Source: Paracoccus sp. JM45
GTDB taxonomy: Bacteria > Pseudomonadota > Alphaproteobacteria > Rhodobacterales > Rhodobacteraceae
NCBI RefSeq assembly: GCF_003590715.1
Contig: NZ_QQVY01000001.1
Location: 620,001-684,000, forward strand
Length of the DNA stretch: 64,000 nucleotides
Reading direction: 5' to 3'
Of the stretch, positions 44,404 to 53,595 are shown piece by piece (the first letter of the stretch is position 1; every line of letters starts with the position of its first letter). The position numbers and the translations under genes are program-made. A model generated the notes under the pieces. The model had not been told where the DNA came from. It searched no databases and saw only the letters and a program-made list of their open reading frames with translations.

Positions 44404-46590
44404 ATGACCGATTTCACGATGCAGACAGACGCCGACGGCGTTGCGATTATCACTTGGGACGTTCAGGGAAAATCCATGAACGTGCTGTCGATGGACGGCG
44501 CGACCGCACTGGACGGGCTGATCGACACCGCGCTGGCGGATGAGGCGGTTAAAGGCATCATCATCACCAGCGGTAAAAAAGACTTTGCCGGCGGCATGGA
44601 CCTGAATGTCATTGCGGGCATGAAAGAAAATGGCGGCGCGCAGGGGGTCTTTGACGGCGTCATGACGCTGCACCACCTGCTGCGCAAGATCGAGCTGGCA
44701 GGTATGGACCGCAAGACCAAAAAGGGTGGCAAGCCCATCGCCTCGGTTCTGACGGGGACGGCACTTGGCATCGGGCTGGAACTGCCGCTGGCGACGCATC
44801 GCATCTTTGCCGCCGACAATCCCCGCGCCAAGATCGGCCTGCCGGAAATTATGGTCGGTATTTTCCCCGGCGCGGGCGGCACCACCCGTCTGACCCGCAA
44901 GCTGGGCGCGATGATGGCGGCCCCCTTCCTGCTGGAAGGCAAGCTGTCAGACCCTAAAAAAGCCAAATCCGCCGGTTTGATCGACGAGGTCAGCGAAGAC
45001 CCGATGGCCGCCGCCCGCGAATGGGTGCTGAACGCATCGGACGCCGATCTGGTCAAGCCGTGGGATGCCAAAGGCTATAAAATGCCCGGCGGGGAACCCT
45101 TTCATCCGGCGGGATTCATGACCTTTGTCGGTGCATCGGCGATGGTGCATGGCAAGACGATGGGCGTCTATCCGGCGGCCAAGGCGTTGTTGTCAGCGGT
45201 GTACGAAGGGTCGATGGTGCCGTTTGATACTGCGCTGAAGATCGAAGCGCGCTGGTTCACCAATATCCTGATGAACCCCAGCAGTGCCGCGATGATCCGC
45301 AGCCTGTTCATCAACAAGGAAGCCTTGGAAAAAGGCGCGAACCGTCCTGACGCGCCTGACCAGACCGTCAAAAAGGTCGGCATCCTTGGTGCTGGCATGA
45401 TGGGTGCGGGCATTGCCTATGTCAGCGCCATGGCAGGTATTCAGGTCGTGCTGATCGACGCGGCACAAGACAGCGCGGATAAGGGCAAAGCCTATTCCGA
45501 AACCCTGCTGGACAAGGCCATCAGCCGCAAGAAATCGACCGAGGACAAAAAGGCTGAGGTTCTGTCCCGCATCACCGCCACCACCGATTATGCCGCGCTG
45601 GACGGCTGTGACCTGATCGTGGAAGCGGTGTTCGAAGACCCCTCGGTCAAGGCCGACGTCACCCAAAAGGCCGAGGCGGTCATTCCGCAGGACGCGATCT
45701 TTGCGACCAACACCTCGACCCTGCCGATCAGCCAGTTGGCCAAGGCCAGCGCGCGTCCAGAACAGTATATCGGCATCCACTTCTTTAGCCCCGTCGACAA
45801 AATGCTGCTGGTGGAAATCATCAAGGGCAAGCAGACCGGCCCCGTCGCCGTCGCCAAGGCGCTGGATTTTGTGCGCCAAATCCGCAAGACGCCGATCGTG
45901 GTGAACGATGCACGGTTCTTCTATGCCAACCGCTGTATCATTCCCTATATCAACGAAGGCATCCGCATGGTGGGCGAAGGGGTGAACCCGACGCTGATCG
46001 AAAATGCCGCCAAGCTGATGGGTATGCCGCTGGGTCCGCTGCAACTGGTCGATGAAACCAGCATCGATCTGGGCGTTAAAATCGCCAAGGCCACCCGCGC
46101 CGCCATGGGCGAGGATTATCCCGATGGCGCGGTCGATGATGTGCTGTTCTGGATGGCCGATCAGGGCCGCATGGGCCGCAAGTCGAAATCCGGCTTTTAT
46201 ACCTATGGCGATGACGGCAAACGTCAGGGCCTGTGGGACGGTCTGGACCCGCAATACCCGCGCAGCCCCGACCAGCCCGACCTGCATGATGTCCAGCAAC
46301 GCCTGATGTTTGCACAGACTCTGGAAGCGGTCCGTGCGCTGGAAGAAGGCGTGCTAGAAGACATCCGCGAAGGCGATGTGGGCGCGATCCTTGGCTGGGG
46401 CTTTGCGCCGTGGTCGGGTGGGCCATTCGGCTGGCTGGACATGCTGGGTGCGGCACGGGCGGTCGAAATCTGTGACCGTCTGACGGCGGAACATGGGAGC
46501 CGTTTCGCCGCCCCTGCCCTGCTTCGTCAGATGGCTGAACAGGGCGACAGCTTCTATTCCCGCTTTGGTGCAGGCAAAAAAGCCGCCTGA
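44404..46590 (+). CDS. FadJ/FadB-type enoyl-CoA hydratase / 3-hydroxyacyl-CoA dehydrogenase
   Basis: A bifunctional beta-oxidation enzyme of 728 residues. N-terminal crotonase domain (ITSGKKDFAGGMDLNVI; glutamates in the GIFPGAGGTTRLTRKLG segment), then a Rossmann domain with GILGAGMMGAGIAYVSA (about residues 329-345), NTSTLPISQLA, the catalytic His in IGIHFFSPVDKM, and a C-terminal dimer domain ending SGGPFGWLDMLGA. GAGGAG lies 7 bases before ATG 44404; an upstream in-frame start at 44344 overlaps thiolase. It is the last gene of the operon. Confidence 0.95.
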   Translation: MTDFTMQTDADGVAIITWDVQGKSMNVLSMDGATALDGLIDTALADEAVKGIIITSGKKDFAGGMDLNVIAGMKENGGAQGVFDGVMTLHHLLRKIELAGMDRKTKKGGKPIASVLTGTALGIGLELPLATHRIFAADNPRAKIGLPEIMVGIFPGAGGTTRLTRKLGAMMAAPFLLEGKLSDPKKAKSAGLIDEVSEDPMAAAREWVLNASDADLVKPWDAKGYKMPGGEPFHPAGFMTFVGASAMVHGKTMGVYPAAKALLSAVYEGSMVPFDTALKIEARWFTNILMNPSSAAMIRSLFINKEALEKGANRPDAPDQTVKKVGILGAGMMGAGIAYVSAMAGIQVVLIDAAQDSADKGKAYSETLLDKAISRKKSTEDKKAEVLSRITATTDYAALDGCDLIVEAVFEDPSVKADVTQKAEAVIPQDAIFATNTSTLPISQLAKASARPEQYIGIHFFSPVDKMLLVEIIKGKQTGPVAVAKALDFVRQIRKTPIVVNDARFFYANRCIIPYINEGIRMVGEGVNPTLIENAAKLMGMPLGPLQLVDETSIDLGVKIAKATRAAMGEDYPDGAVDDVLFWMADQGRMGRKSKSGFYTYGDDGKRQGLWDGLDPQYPRSPDQPDLHDVQQRLMFAQTLEAVRALEEGVLEDIREGDVGAILGWGFAPWSGGPFGWLDMLGAARAVEICDRLTAEHGSRFAAPALLRQMAEQGDSFYSRFGAGKKAA

Positions 46591-46597
46591 TGATCTT

Positions 46598-46622
46598 AAG
46601 GGTCGCGTTATTCGCGGCCCTT
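46598..46622 (+). terminator. Probable terminator of the beta-oxidation operon
   Basis: Stem AAGGGTCGCG / CGCGGCCCTT (46598-46607, 46613-46622) with one T-G wobble and a TTATT loop, followed by T and a C-rich run. It starts 7 bases after the FadJ-type stop. Confidence 0.6.
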
Positions 46623-46750
46623 TCCCCCTTTATGGCAAGAATGACGGGAAACTTTCCCTGTGCTATGCCGTTGAAGTGCAGCGATTCCGACTTATGCTGC
46701 TGTGCAGAAAACAGCTTTACCAAACGGATCGCTGACAAGGGGACATTTTG

Positions 46751-47935
46751 ATGACCGACGATACCCGCCGCCGCGCCGAAGCGACCCAGAAAGAGATCGA
46801 GACGCTCACCTCGGATCTTCCGGCCCAACCGGCCGAGGCGCCCGTCGCCCTGACCCAAGCCGATGAGGCCACTGCCAAAGCCATTCGCAGCCGTATGGCG
46901 GAAATCGACATTCGTGATTCAGGATCAATCCTGCGGTTCGGCACGCGCGCCCAGTCGGGTCTGCAACAGATCAGCCAACAGATGCTGGCCGACGTAAAGT
47001 CCAAAGAAGCGGGCCCCGCCGGTGACAGTCTGCGCGAAGTGGTCACCACCATCCGCGGCTTTTCCACATCCGAACTGGACGTCCGCCGCACCCGCAGCTG
47101 GTGGGAAAAACTGCTGGGCCGTTCCGCGCCCTTTGCCAAATTCGTGGCCAATTACGAAGATGTGCAGACGCAGATCGACCGCATCTCGGTCGAACTGGAA
47201 ACCCATGAACAGACCCTGCTGAAAGACATCAAATCGCTGGATCTGCTGTATGATCGCACGCTGACCTTTTATGACGAACTGGCGCTGTATATCGCGGCGG
47301 GCACTGAAAAACTGCACGAACTGGACAGTGACGTCATTCCTGCCAAGGAGGCAGAGGTCGCAGCCCAGCCCCAGACCGATCAGGTGATCGAAGCGCAGGA
47401 ACTGCGCGACCTGCGTGCCTTGCGCGATGATTTGGAACGCCGCGTTCATGACCTGAAACTGACCCGTCAGGTGACGATGCAATCGCTGCCATCCATCCGG
47501 CTGGTGCAGGAAAACGACAAGTCGCTGGTGACCAAGATCAACTCGACCTTGGTGAACACCGTGCCCTTGTGGGAAACCCAGCTGGCCCAAGCTGTCACCA
47601 TCCAGCGCAGTGCCGAAGCCGCCCGCGCCGTGCGCGAGGCCAGCGATCTGACCAATGAACTGCTGACCCGCAACGCCGACAACCTGCGTCAGGCCAATGC
47701 CACCATCCGCGCGGAAACCGAACGTGGCGTCTTTGACATCGAATCCGTCAAAACCGCCAATGCCCAGCTGATCGCCACCATCGAAGACAGCTTGCGGATC
47801 GCCGACGAAGGCCGCGCCCGCCGCGCCGCCGCCGAAAACGACCTGACCCAGATGGAGGCCGAACTGCGTGACACGCTGGCAGCCGCATCGGCCCCGCGTC
47901 TGGACAAGGCAGTTTCCGACGGGGGGCCGCGATGA
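46751..47935 (+). CDS. TelA family toxic anion resistance-type protein
   Basis: A 394-residue mostly helical protein of the TelA family, named after tellurite resistance plasmids; its biochemical role is unknown. The family signature spans DVRRTRSWWEKLLGRSAPF and the following helices (YEDVQTQIDRISVELETHEQ, SLDLLYDRTLTFYDELALYI). The C-terminal half is long coiled coil with TLVNTVPLWETQLAQAVTIQ and GVFDIESVKTANAQLIATIE. It has no signal peptide and no membrane segment. GGGGA lies 7 bases before ATG 46751. It heads a compact run with DUF2927, SPFH-GYF and zinc-ribbon genes. Confidence 0.88.
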   Translation: MTDDTRRRAEATQKEIETLTSDLPAQPAEAPVALTQADEATAKAIRSRMAEIDIRDSGSILRFGTRAQSGLQQISQQMLADVKSKEAGPAGDSLREVVTTIRGFSTSELDVRRTRSWWEKLLGRSAPFAKFVANYEDVQTQIDRISVELETHEQTLLKDIKSLDLLYDRTLTFYDELALYIAAGTEKLHELDSDVIPAKEAEVAAQPQTDQVIEAQELRDLRALRDDLERRVHDLKLTRQVTMQSLPSIRLVQENDKSLVTKINSTLVNTVPLWETQLAQAVTIQRSAEAARAVREASDLTNELLTRNADNLRQANATIRAETERGVFDIESVKTANAQLIATIEDSLRIADEGRARRAAAENDLTQMEAELRDTLAAASAPRLDKAVSDGGPR

Positions 47936-48954
47936 TCCGATCCGCCATTTCCGGATGCAGCCTGCTTGCATCCGGTGCGCTTGTCTTGCTGACCGCCTGC
48001 GCCAAAGACCCCACCCCCGAGGCTGTCACTTCGGACCGCCCCGACCCGCGTCCGGCGATCGAACAACCCAATCAACCGACGCAGGCCGAATTGCGCAAGG
48101 CACGTGCCGAACGCAATCGCGCGGCCAATGCAGTACAAACCTCGGCCAGTGCAGCAAGCCAGACGCAAAGCGATTATTACGGTGCCATGCAGCGGCGTTT
48201 GATCGCGCAGGGCAAATTGCGCCGCGACCGCGTGCCGCAAGACGCGCCGATCACCGCAGAATCCCTGACCCGCGATTTTATCGCCATTGCCCTGCGCGAT
48301 GAATACAGCCGCAGCGGTGACGGTCTGGTGTCCCAAGCGCGCACTGCCCCCCTGCGCCGCTGGGAACAGCCGGTGCGCGTGCAACTGGAATTCGGTGCCT
48401 CGACCGAAATCGCCGCCCGCCCAGCGTGGCGGTCCGAGGTGGCAGGTTTTGCCAACCGCCTGTCCAGTGCCACGCGTCACCCCGTGACCATGACCGCCGA
48501 TCGTGGTAATTTCCCCGTGCTGATCCTATCCGAGGATGAACGTCGCGCCATCGGTCCCCGACTGGCCGAACTGGTGCCTGGTATTCCTGCCAGCGACATT
48601 GCCATTCTGGCCGATCTTCCGCCCGCGATCAGTTGCACGGTGTTCGCCTATTCCAAAGGGAATGCCAGCGAATATGCCCATGCGGTTGCCATTATCCGCG
48701 CCGAGCTGCCCCCCTTGCTGCGGACATCCTGCATCCACGAAGAAATCGCCCAAGGCATGGGTCTGGCAAATGACAGTCCGGCGGCGCGTCCGTCCATTTT
48801 CAACGATGACGAAGAATTCGCCCTGCTGACGCGACACGACGAATTGCTGTTGCAGATCCTTTATGACCGTCGCTTGCGCCCCGGCATGACCGAAGCGCAG
48901 GCCGCCCCGATTGTCCGCCAGATCGCGTCAGAGCTGTTGGGCGAAGCTGCTTAA
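47932..48954 (+). CDS. DUF2927 lipoprotein
   Basis: A 340-residue exported protein. The signal ends in the lipobox LTAC (Cys23), so it should be membrane-anchored on the periplasmic side. Residues 35-80 are a low-complexity Ala/Gln/Arg linker. The DUF2927 core holds SLTRDFIAIALRDEYS and, near the end, TSCIHEEIAQGMGLANDSP with SIFNDDEEFALLTRHDELLL. The HEEIAQ motif looks like a metallopeptidase HExxx helix but lacks the second His of HExxH, so protease activity is doubtful. ATGA overlap with telA shows coupling. Confidence 0.88.
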   Translation: MIRSAISGCSLLASGALVLLTACAKDPTPEAVTSDRPDPRPAIEQPNQPTQAELRKARAERNRAANAVQTSASAASQTQSDYYGAMQRRLIAQGKLRRDRVPQDAPITAESLTRDFIAIALRDEYSRSGDGLVSQARTAPLRRWEQPVRVQLEFGASTEIAARPAWRSEVAGFANRLSSATRHPVTMTADRGNFPVLILSEDERRAIGPRLAELVPGIPASDIAILADLPPAISCTVFAYSKGNASEYAHAVAIIRAELPPLLRTSCIHEEIAQGMGLANDSPAARPSIFNDDEEFALLTRHDELLLQILYDRRLRPGMTEAQAAPIVRQIASELLGEAA

Positions 48955-49002
48955 ACTGCAAAGCCGGACCCTCGGGGACGGTGAAACGAAGGGAATATGC
49001 CC

Positions 49003-50112
49003 ATGTCCATTTTCGACATTCTTGGCGGCGAATTTATCGACGTCATCGAATGGACCGCCGACAATCGTGACACGATGGTCTGGCGTTTCGACACGGTTGG
49101 CCATGCCATCAAATACGGTGCCAAGCTGACCGTGCGTGAAGGGCAAGCGGCGGTTTTCGTGCATGAAGGCCAGCTGGCCGATGTTTTTGGACCCGGTCTG
49201 TATCTGTTGGAAACCAACAACCTGCCGATCCTGACGCGGCTGCAACATTGGGACCACGGCTTTCGCAGCCCTTTCAAATCCGAGGTGTATTTCGTCAATA
49301 AAACCCGTTTCAACGATCTGAAATGGGGCACCCGCAATCCAATTATCGCCCGCGATCCCGAATTCGGGCCGGTGCGTTTGCGGGCCTTTGGTACCTATTC
49401 GATGCGCGTGACCGACCCTGCGCGGTTCATGTCCGAAATTGTCGGCACCGATGGTGATTTCACCAAAGACGAGATAACTTTGCAGATCCGCAATGTGATT
49501 GTGCAGGAGTTTTCGCGGGCAATCGCGTCGGCTAACATCCCCGTGCTGGATATGGCGGCCAATACGGCCCAGCTGGCCACGCTGGTCGCCAAAGCTATCC
49601 AGCCGGTGATCGAAACCTATGGCCTGACCCTGCCGGAGTTCTATATCGAGAACGTCAGCCTGCCCGCCGAGGTTGAAAAAATGCTGGATAAGCGGACCTC
49701 GATGGGAATCATCGGCGATCTGGACCGGTTCGGCCAATATGCCGTGTCGGAGGCGATGATGAATGCTGCCCAGAACCAAAGCGGTGCGGGGGCCGGTTTC
49801 GGCGCGGCCATGGGTGCTGCGATGGGAATGGCACGCAGCGGCCCTTGGGGGGCTGTGCCCCAGCAACAAGCCGCCCCCGCAGCACCGCCGCTTTTGCCCA
49901 ACCGCGCTGTGGAAACCGTCTGGCATGTTGCCATATCGGGTCAGGCACAGGGGCCTTACGGTCGCGGCCACCTGGGACGTCTGGTGGCCGAGGGCAGCTT
50001 TACCCGTGAAACGCTGGTCTGGACACCCGGTCAGGACGGCTGGCTGCCCGCCGAGGATGTCGCCGAACTGGCGCAGCTGTTCACCATGATGCCGCCGCCC
50101 CTGCCCGGCTGA
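49003..50112 (+). CDS. SPFH-domain protein with C-terminal GYF_2 (DUF4339) domain
   Basis: A 369-residue protein. The N-terminal part MSIFDILGGEFIDVIEWTAD, REGQAAVFVHEGQLADVFGP and the prohibitin-like SPFH core (RDPEFGPVRLRAFGTYSMRV, ITLQIRNVIVQEFSRAIA) resembles the YdjI/virion-core SPFH group that lacks a clear membrane helix. A Gly/Ala/Met-rich linker follows, then a GYF_2 domain (VWHVAISGQAQGPYGRGHLG, LVWTPGQDGWLPAEDV) that should bind proline-rich peptides. I start at ATG 49003, where AAGGG is 9 bases upstream; ATG 48997 is too near it. It overlaps the next gene by one base. Confidence 0.87.
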   Translation: MSIFDILGGEFIDVIEWTADNRDTMVWRFDTVGHAIKYGAKLTVREGQAAVFVHEGQLADVFGPGLYLLETNNLPILTRLQHWDHGFRSPFKSEVYFVNKTRFNDLKWGTRNPIIARDPEFGPVRLRAFGTYSMRVTDPARFMSEIVGTDGDFTKDEITLQIRNVIVQEFSRAIASANIPVLDMAANTAQLATLVAKAIQPVIETYGLTLPEFYIENVSLPAEVEKMLDKRTSMGIIGDLDRFGQYAVSEAMMNAAQNQSGAGAGFGAAMGAAMGMARSGPWGAVPQQQAAPAAPPLLPNRAVETVWHVAISGQAQGPYGRGHLGRLVAEGSFTRETLVWTPGQDGWLPAEDVAELAQLFTMMPPPLPG

Positions 50113-51263
50113 TGTCAAACGCCGAACATCGTTTTCCCTGCGCGCAATGCGGGGCCAGCCTGCGCTTCCGACCCGGCCAGCAGGTGCTTGTCTGCGATTA
50201 CTGCGGGCATCAACAGGACATCGGTCCGGGCCCTGCCCGCGCACCGGGCAGCCAGACACAGCACGGCGACCTGCAATGGGACGCCAGCCATAAGGCCCCG
50301 CAACTGGTGGAAATTCCGCTGGAAAAGGGTCTGCATCTTGATGCCGCTTCCAGCGATATCACCCAGACCGTACGCACCCTGTCCTGCCCCAATTGCGGCG
50401 CGCGGGTCGATCTGGACGATGACCATCATGCCAGCACCTGTCCGTTCTGCGCCACACCCGTGGTCACCGATACAGGCGCGACCCGCCGGATCAAACCGCA
50501 AGGCGTGCTGCCCTTTGCACTAACCGAAGAACAGGCCAAGCAGGCGATGAAAAACTGGCTGGGCGGGCTGTGGTTCGCGCCATCAGGACTGACCGCCTAT
50601 GCCCGCAAGGACCGACGGTTGACCGGTATCTATTCGCCGTTCTGGACCTTTGATGCCAGCACGCGCAGCAGCTATCGCGGTCAGCGCGGCGATACCTATT
50701 ATGAAACCGTCTATGTCACGCAGGAAATCAACGGTCGCCGTCAACGTGTGGCCAAACAGGTGCCCAAGATCCGCTGGCGGAATGTGTCGGGTCAGGTCGC
50801 GCGGGATTTCAACGATGTTCTGGTGCCCGCCTCGACGGCCCTTCCCGCCACAATGACCCAAGCCCTGATGCCGTGGGATCTGGCGCAACTGGCCGATTAC
50901 CGCCCCGCCTTCCTGTCGGGGTTCGAGGCCGAGGGCTATACCACCCCCCTTGCCACCGGGCACCAATCGGCGCGGGGACAGATGGCACAGGTCATCGCCT
51001 CGGACGCGCGGCGCGATATCGGCGGCGACCACCAGCGTATCGACAATATCAGCAGCGATTTCCGCGCCGAGACGTTCAAGCATATCCTGTTGCCCATCTG
51101 GACCGCCGCCTATCGCTATAACAAAAAAAGCTATCGCTTTGTAGTGAACGGCCAATCGGGGCGTGTGTCGGGGGAACGTCCGTGGTCGATCTGGAAAATC
51201 ACCGGTGCTGTGGTCGTGGCGCTGGTAGCGTTAGCAGTTTTCATGTATCTGGCCAGATCATAA
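50112..51263 (+). CDS. Double zinc-ribbon membrane protein
   Basis: A 383-residue protein. Two zinc ribbons with CxxC knuckles: FPCAQCGASLRF / VCDYCGHQQD (about residues 8-38) and LSCPNCGARVDL / TCPFCATPVV (about 95-120). A large beta-rich middle follows with SPFWTFDASTRSSYRGQRGD and RWRNVSGQVARDFNDVLVPA, then one C-terminal membrane helix (ITGAVVVALVALAVFMYLA). Proteins like it are sometimes wrongly labelled primosomal protein N'. It begins in the SPFH stop codon (TGATG). Its neighbours suggest a membrane-anchored partner of the SPFH protein. Confidence 0.83.
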   Translation: MSNAEHRFPCAQCGASLRFRPGQQVLVCDYCGHQQDIGPGPARAPGSQTQHGDLQWDASHKAPQLVEIPLEKGLHLDAASSDITQTVRTLSCPNCGARVDLDDDHHASTCPFCATPVVTDTGATRRIKPQGVLPFALTEEQAKQAMKNWLGGLWFAPSGLTAYARKDRRLTGIYSPFWTFDASTRSSYRGQRGDTYYETVYVTQEINGRRQRVAKQVPKIRWRNVSGQVARDFNDVLVPASTALPATMTQALMPWDLAQLADYRPAFLSGFEAEGYTTPLATGHQSARGQMAQVIASDARRDIGGDHQRIDNISSDFRAETFKHILLPIWTAAYRYNKKSYRFVVNGQSGRVSGERPWSIWKITGAVVVALVALAVFMYLARS

Positions 51264-51293
51264 CAGGGCTGACAGGCTGAAAAGGGGCGCGTC

Positions 51294-52208
51294 ATGATTT
51301 TGTGTGCAGGTGAATCGCTGATCGATATGGTGCCGCAAGACGGCGTTTTCCGTCCGTTGGCAGGTGGTGCGGTCTATAATACTGCCATCGCGCTTGGCCG
51401 CCTGGGCCGTGATACCGGCTATCTTTGGCCCATCAGCCGCGATCCGTTCGGGGATGTGATCATGCGCCCCCTGACCGAGGCAGGCGTCAATATCGACTTG
51501 TGCCCGCGCACCGACCGTCTGACCACGCTGGCCCTTGTCACCCTGACCAACGGCGAGGCGCAGTATTCCTTTTATGACGAAGGATCGGCTGGCCGCATGA
51601 TGAACAGCGAAGACATTGCCCCCCTGCCCGATACGGTGACGGCGCTGTTCGCGGGCGGCATCAGTCTGGTGCCCGATCCCTGCGGTGCCACGATCGAGGC
51701 GCTGATCACCGAACACCATGACCGCCTGCCCGTCATGATCGACCCCAACATCCGCCCGTTCTTTATCACCGATCCCGATGCCTATCGCGCCCGTCTGGCA
51801 CGCCTGCTGCCGATGGCAGATATCGTCAAGCTGTCCTCGGATGATCTGGAATGGCTACACCCGGGCCTTAGCCCCGAAGATGCCGCGCGTCAGGTTCTGG
51901 CCGCTGGTGCAAAGATGGTTCTGCAAACGGGTGGCGAATCCGGTGCCAAAGCGATCTGGGACGGCCCGACGGTCAGCGCACCTGCCGTGCGGACGACCGT
52001 GGCCGATACCATCGGCGCGGGCGATACCTTCAACGCGGGCGTGCTGGCCAGCCTTGACCGTCAGGGTATCTTGTCGAAATCGGGGATCGCGGCAATCACC
52101 GAAGACCAGATCCATGTCGCACTGACGCTGGGGGCCAAGGCCGCCGCGATCACCGTATCGCGTCCGGGTGCAAACCCGCCGTGGGAAAAAGAGATGACAG
52201 CCGCGTAA
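51294..52208 (+). CDS. PfkB-family sugar kinase, probable fructokinase
   Basis: A 304-residue ribokinase-fold enzyme. It begins MILCAGESLIDMVPQDG, has the sugar-binding GGAVYNTAIALGRLG, VMIDPNIRPF and the C-terminal signature DTIGAGDTFNAGVLASL with the catalytic Asp and anion hole. It most resembles fructokinases. It is 30 bases after the zinc-ribbon gene; co-transcription is possible, but a functional link to that module is not evident. Ends at a bidirectional terminator. Confidence 0.9.
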   Translation: MILCAGESLIDMVPQDGVFRPLAGGAVYNTAIALGRLGRDTGYLWPISRDPFGDVIMRPLTEAGVNIDLCPRTDRLTTLALVTLTNGEAQYSFYDEGSAGRMMNSEDIAPLPDTVTALFAGGISLVPDPCGATIEALITEHHDRLPVMIDPNIRPFFITDPDAYRARLARLLPMADIVKLSSDDLEWLHPGLSPEDAARQVLAAGAKMVLQTGGESGAKAIWDGPTVSAPAVRTTVADTIGAGDTFNAGVLASLDRQGILSKSGIAAITEDQIHVALTLGAKAAAITVSRPGANPPWEKEMTAA

Positions 52209-52210
52209 TT

Positions 52211-52240
52211 AAAAAAGGCGCCCGAAGGGGCGCTCTTTTT
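52211..52240. terminator. Bidirectional terminator between the sugar kinase and hflX
   Basis: Stem GCGCCC / GGGCGC (52218-52223, 52228-52233) with a GAAG loop, A6 on the left (52211-52216) and T5 on the right (52236-52240). Confidence 0.8.
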
Positions 52241-53595
52241 CAATCATCCAGATAATCGCGTTTGGGGCGGCTTGTCCGGCCAATCGCCTCATATGTTGCT
52301 TTCTGGCGTTCGGTCCAACGGACATGGAACACCAAGCCGTCCTCCGAGGCACCTTCGCTTTCGACCACGCCCGCCTCGTGCAGCCATGCACGGCGACGGC
52401 CATCATCGAAGGCCAGCGTCAGATCGGCTTCGGTCTTGGCTTCGTCCAGAACCTCGGCCAGTTGCTGGTCGATGGCGGCAATCAGATCGTCCAGACCTTC
52501 GCCCGACAATGCGCTGACCGCCTGCACGCCTTCGGTGCGGGCATCCGTACGGCGCAACGCCAAACGGGTGTCTTCGCCTAGGGCGTCGATCTTGTTCCAG
52601 ACCTCGATCGCAGCGACGTCTTCATCCACGCCCAGACTGTCCAGAATCTCGGCCACGTCTCCGGCCTGTTCTTCGGTTTCAGGGTGGCTGATGTCGCGGA
52701 CATGCAGGATCAGGTCGGCTTCCAGAACCTCCTCCAGCGTGGCGCGGAATGCGGCGACCAGTTCGGTTGGCAGGTCGCTGATGAACCCCACGGTGTCCGA
52801 CAGGATAATCTTGCGGCCCGAATTGCCCCCCGATGCGTCAGGCAGGCTGATCGAGCGCATGGTCGGGTCCAGCGTCGCAAACAGCATGTCTTTCACGAAA
52901 ACCTCGGCCCCCGTCAGGCGGTTGAACAGGGTCGATTTACCGGCGTTTGTATAGCCGACCAAGGCCACAATCGGATAAGGCACCTTGGCCCGCGATGCAC
53001 GGTGCAGCGTGCGGGTTTTCACCACACGTTCCAGCTGGCGGCGCAGGCGGGTCATCTGTTCGTCAATGGCCCGACGGTCAGCCTCGATCTGGGTTTCGCC
53101 GGGGCCACCGACAAAGCCAAGACCACCACGCTGGCGTTCAAGGTGGGTCCATGCCCGCACAAGCCGCGTCCGTTGATAGGACAGCGCAGCCAGTTCTACC
53201 TGCAACACACCTTCGCGGGTGCGGGCGCGGTCGGCAAAGATTTCCAGAATAAGTCCGGTCCGGTCCAGAAGCTTGACGCCCCATTCCTTTTCCAGATTGC
53301 GTTGCTGGACGGGCGTGACGTTGCCATCGACCAGGACCAGCTCGGCCTCGATCTGCTTCAGACGTTCACCGATTTCAGCAACTTTACCCTTCCCGAACAA
53401 TGTTCCGGGGTTGGGTTCACGAAGGTTGGCGACCTCTTGCCCGATCATCTCGATTCCGGGCAAAGCTTCGGCAAGTGCCACAGCTTCGGCCAGCGACCGT
53501 TCCGGCATGCGCCGCTGGGTGCGGGCACGTCCTAGATCGGGATGAATAACATAGGCACGGGTCGGCTTTTCTTCGGTAGGTGTCAGTTCGGCCAA
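52240..53595 (-). CDS. hflX: GTPase HflX
   Basis: Ribosome-associated GTPase that splits stalled 70S ribosomes. The 451-residue product has the HflX domain with the GGLGFVGGPGETQIEADRRA segment, then the G domain: G1 GYTNAGKSTLFN, G3 DTVGF, G4 NKID. No ATG lies before the conserved start; TTG at 53595 follows the hfq TGA without a gap and has GAGGA just upstream. The hfq-hflX pair is conserved across proteobacteria. Confidence 0.94.
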   Translation of the reverse strand: MAELTPTEEKPTRAYVIHPDLGRARTQRRMPERSLAEAVALAEALPGIEMIGQEVANLREPNPGTLFGKGKVAEIGERLKQIEAELVLVDGNVTPVQQRNLEKEWGVKLLDRTGLILEIFADRARTREGVLQVELAALSYQRTRLVRAWTHLERQRGGLGFVGGPGETQIEADRRAIDEQMTRLRRQLERVVKTRTLHRASRAKVPYPIVALVGYTNAGKSTLFNRLTGAEVFVKDMLFATLDPTMRSISLPDASGGNSGRKIILSDTVGFISDLPTELVAAFRATLEEVLEADLILHVRDISHPETEEQAGDVAEILDSLGVDEDVAAIEVWNKIDALGEDTRLALRRTDARTEGVQAVSALSGEGLDDLIAAIDQQLAEVLDEAKTEADLTLAFDDGRRRAWLHEAGVVESEGASEDGLVFHVRWTERQKATYEAIGRTSRPKRDYLDD

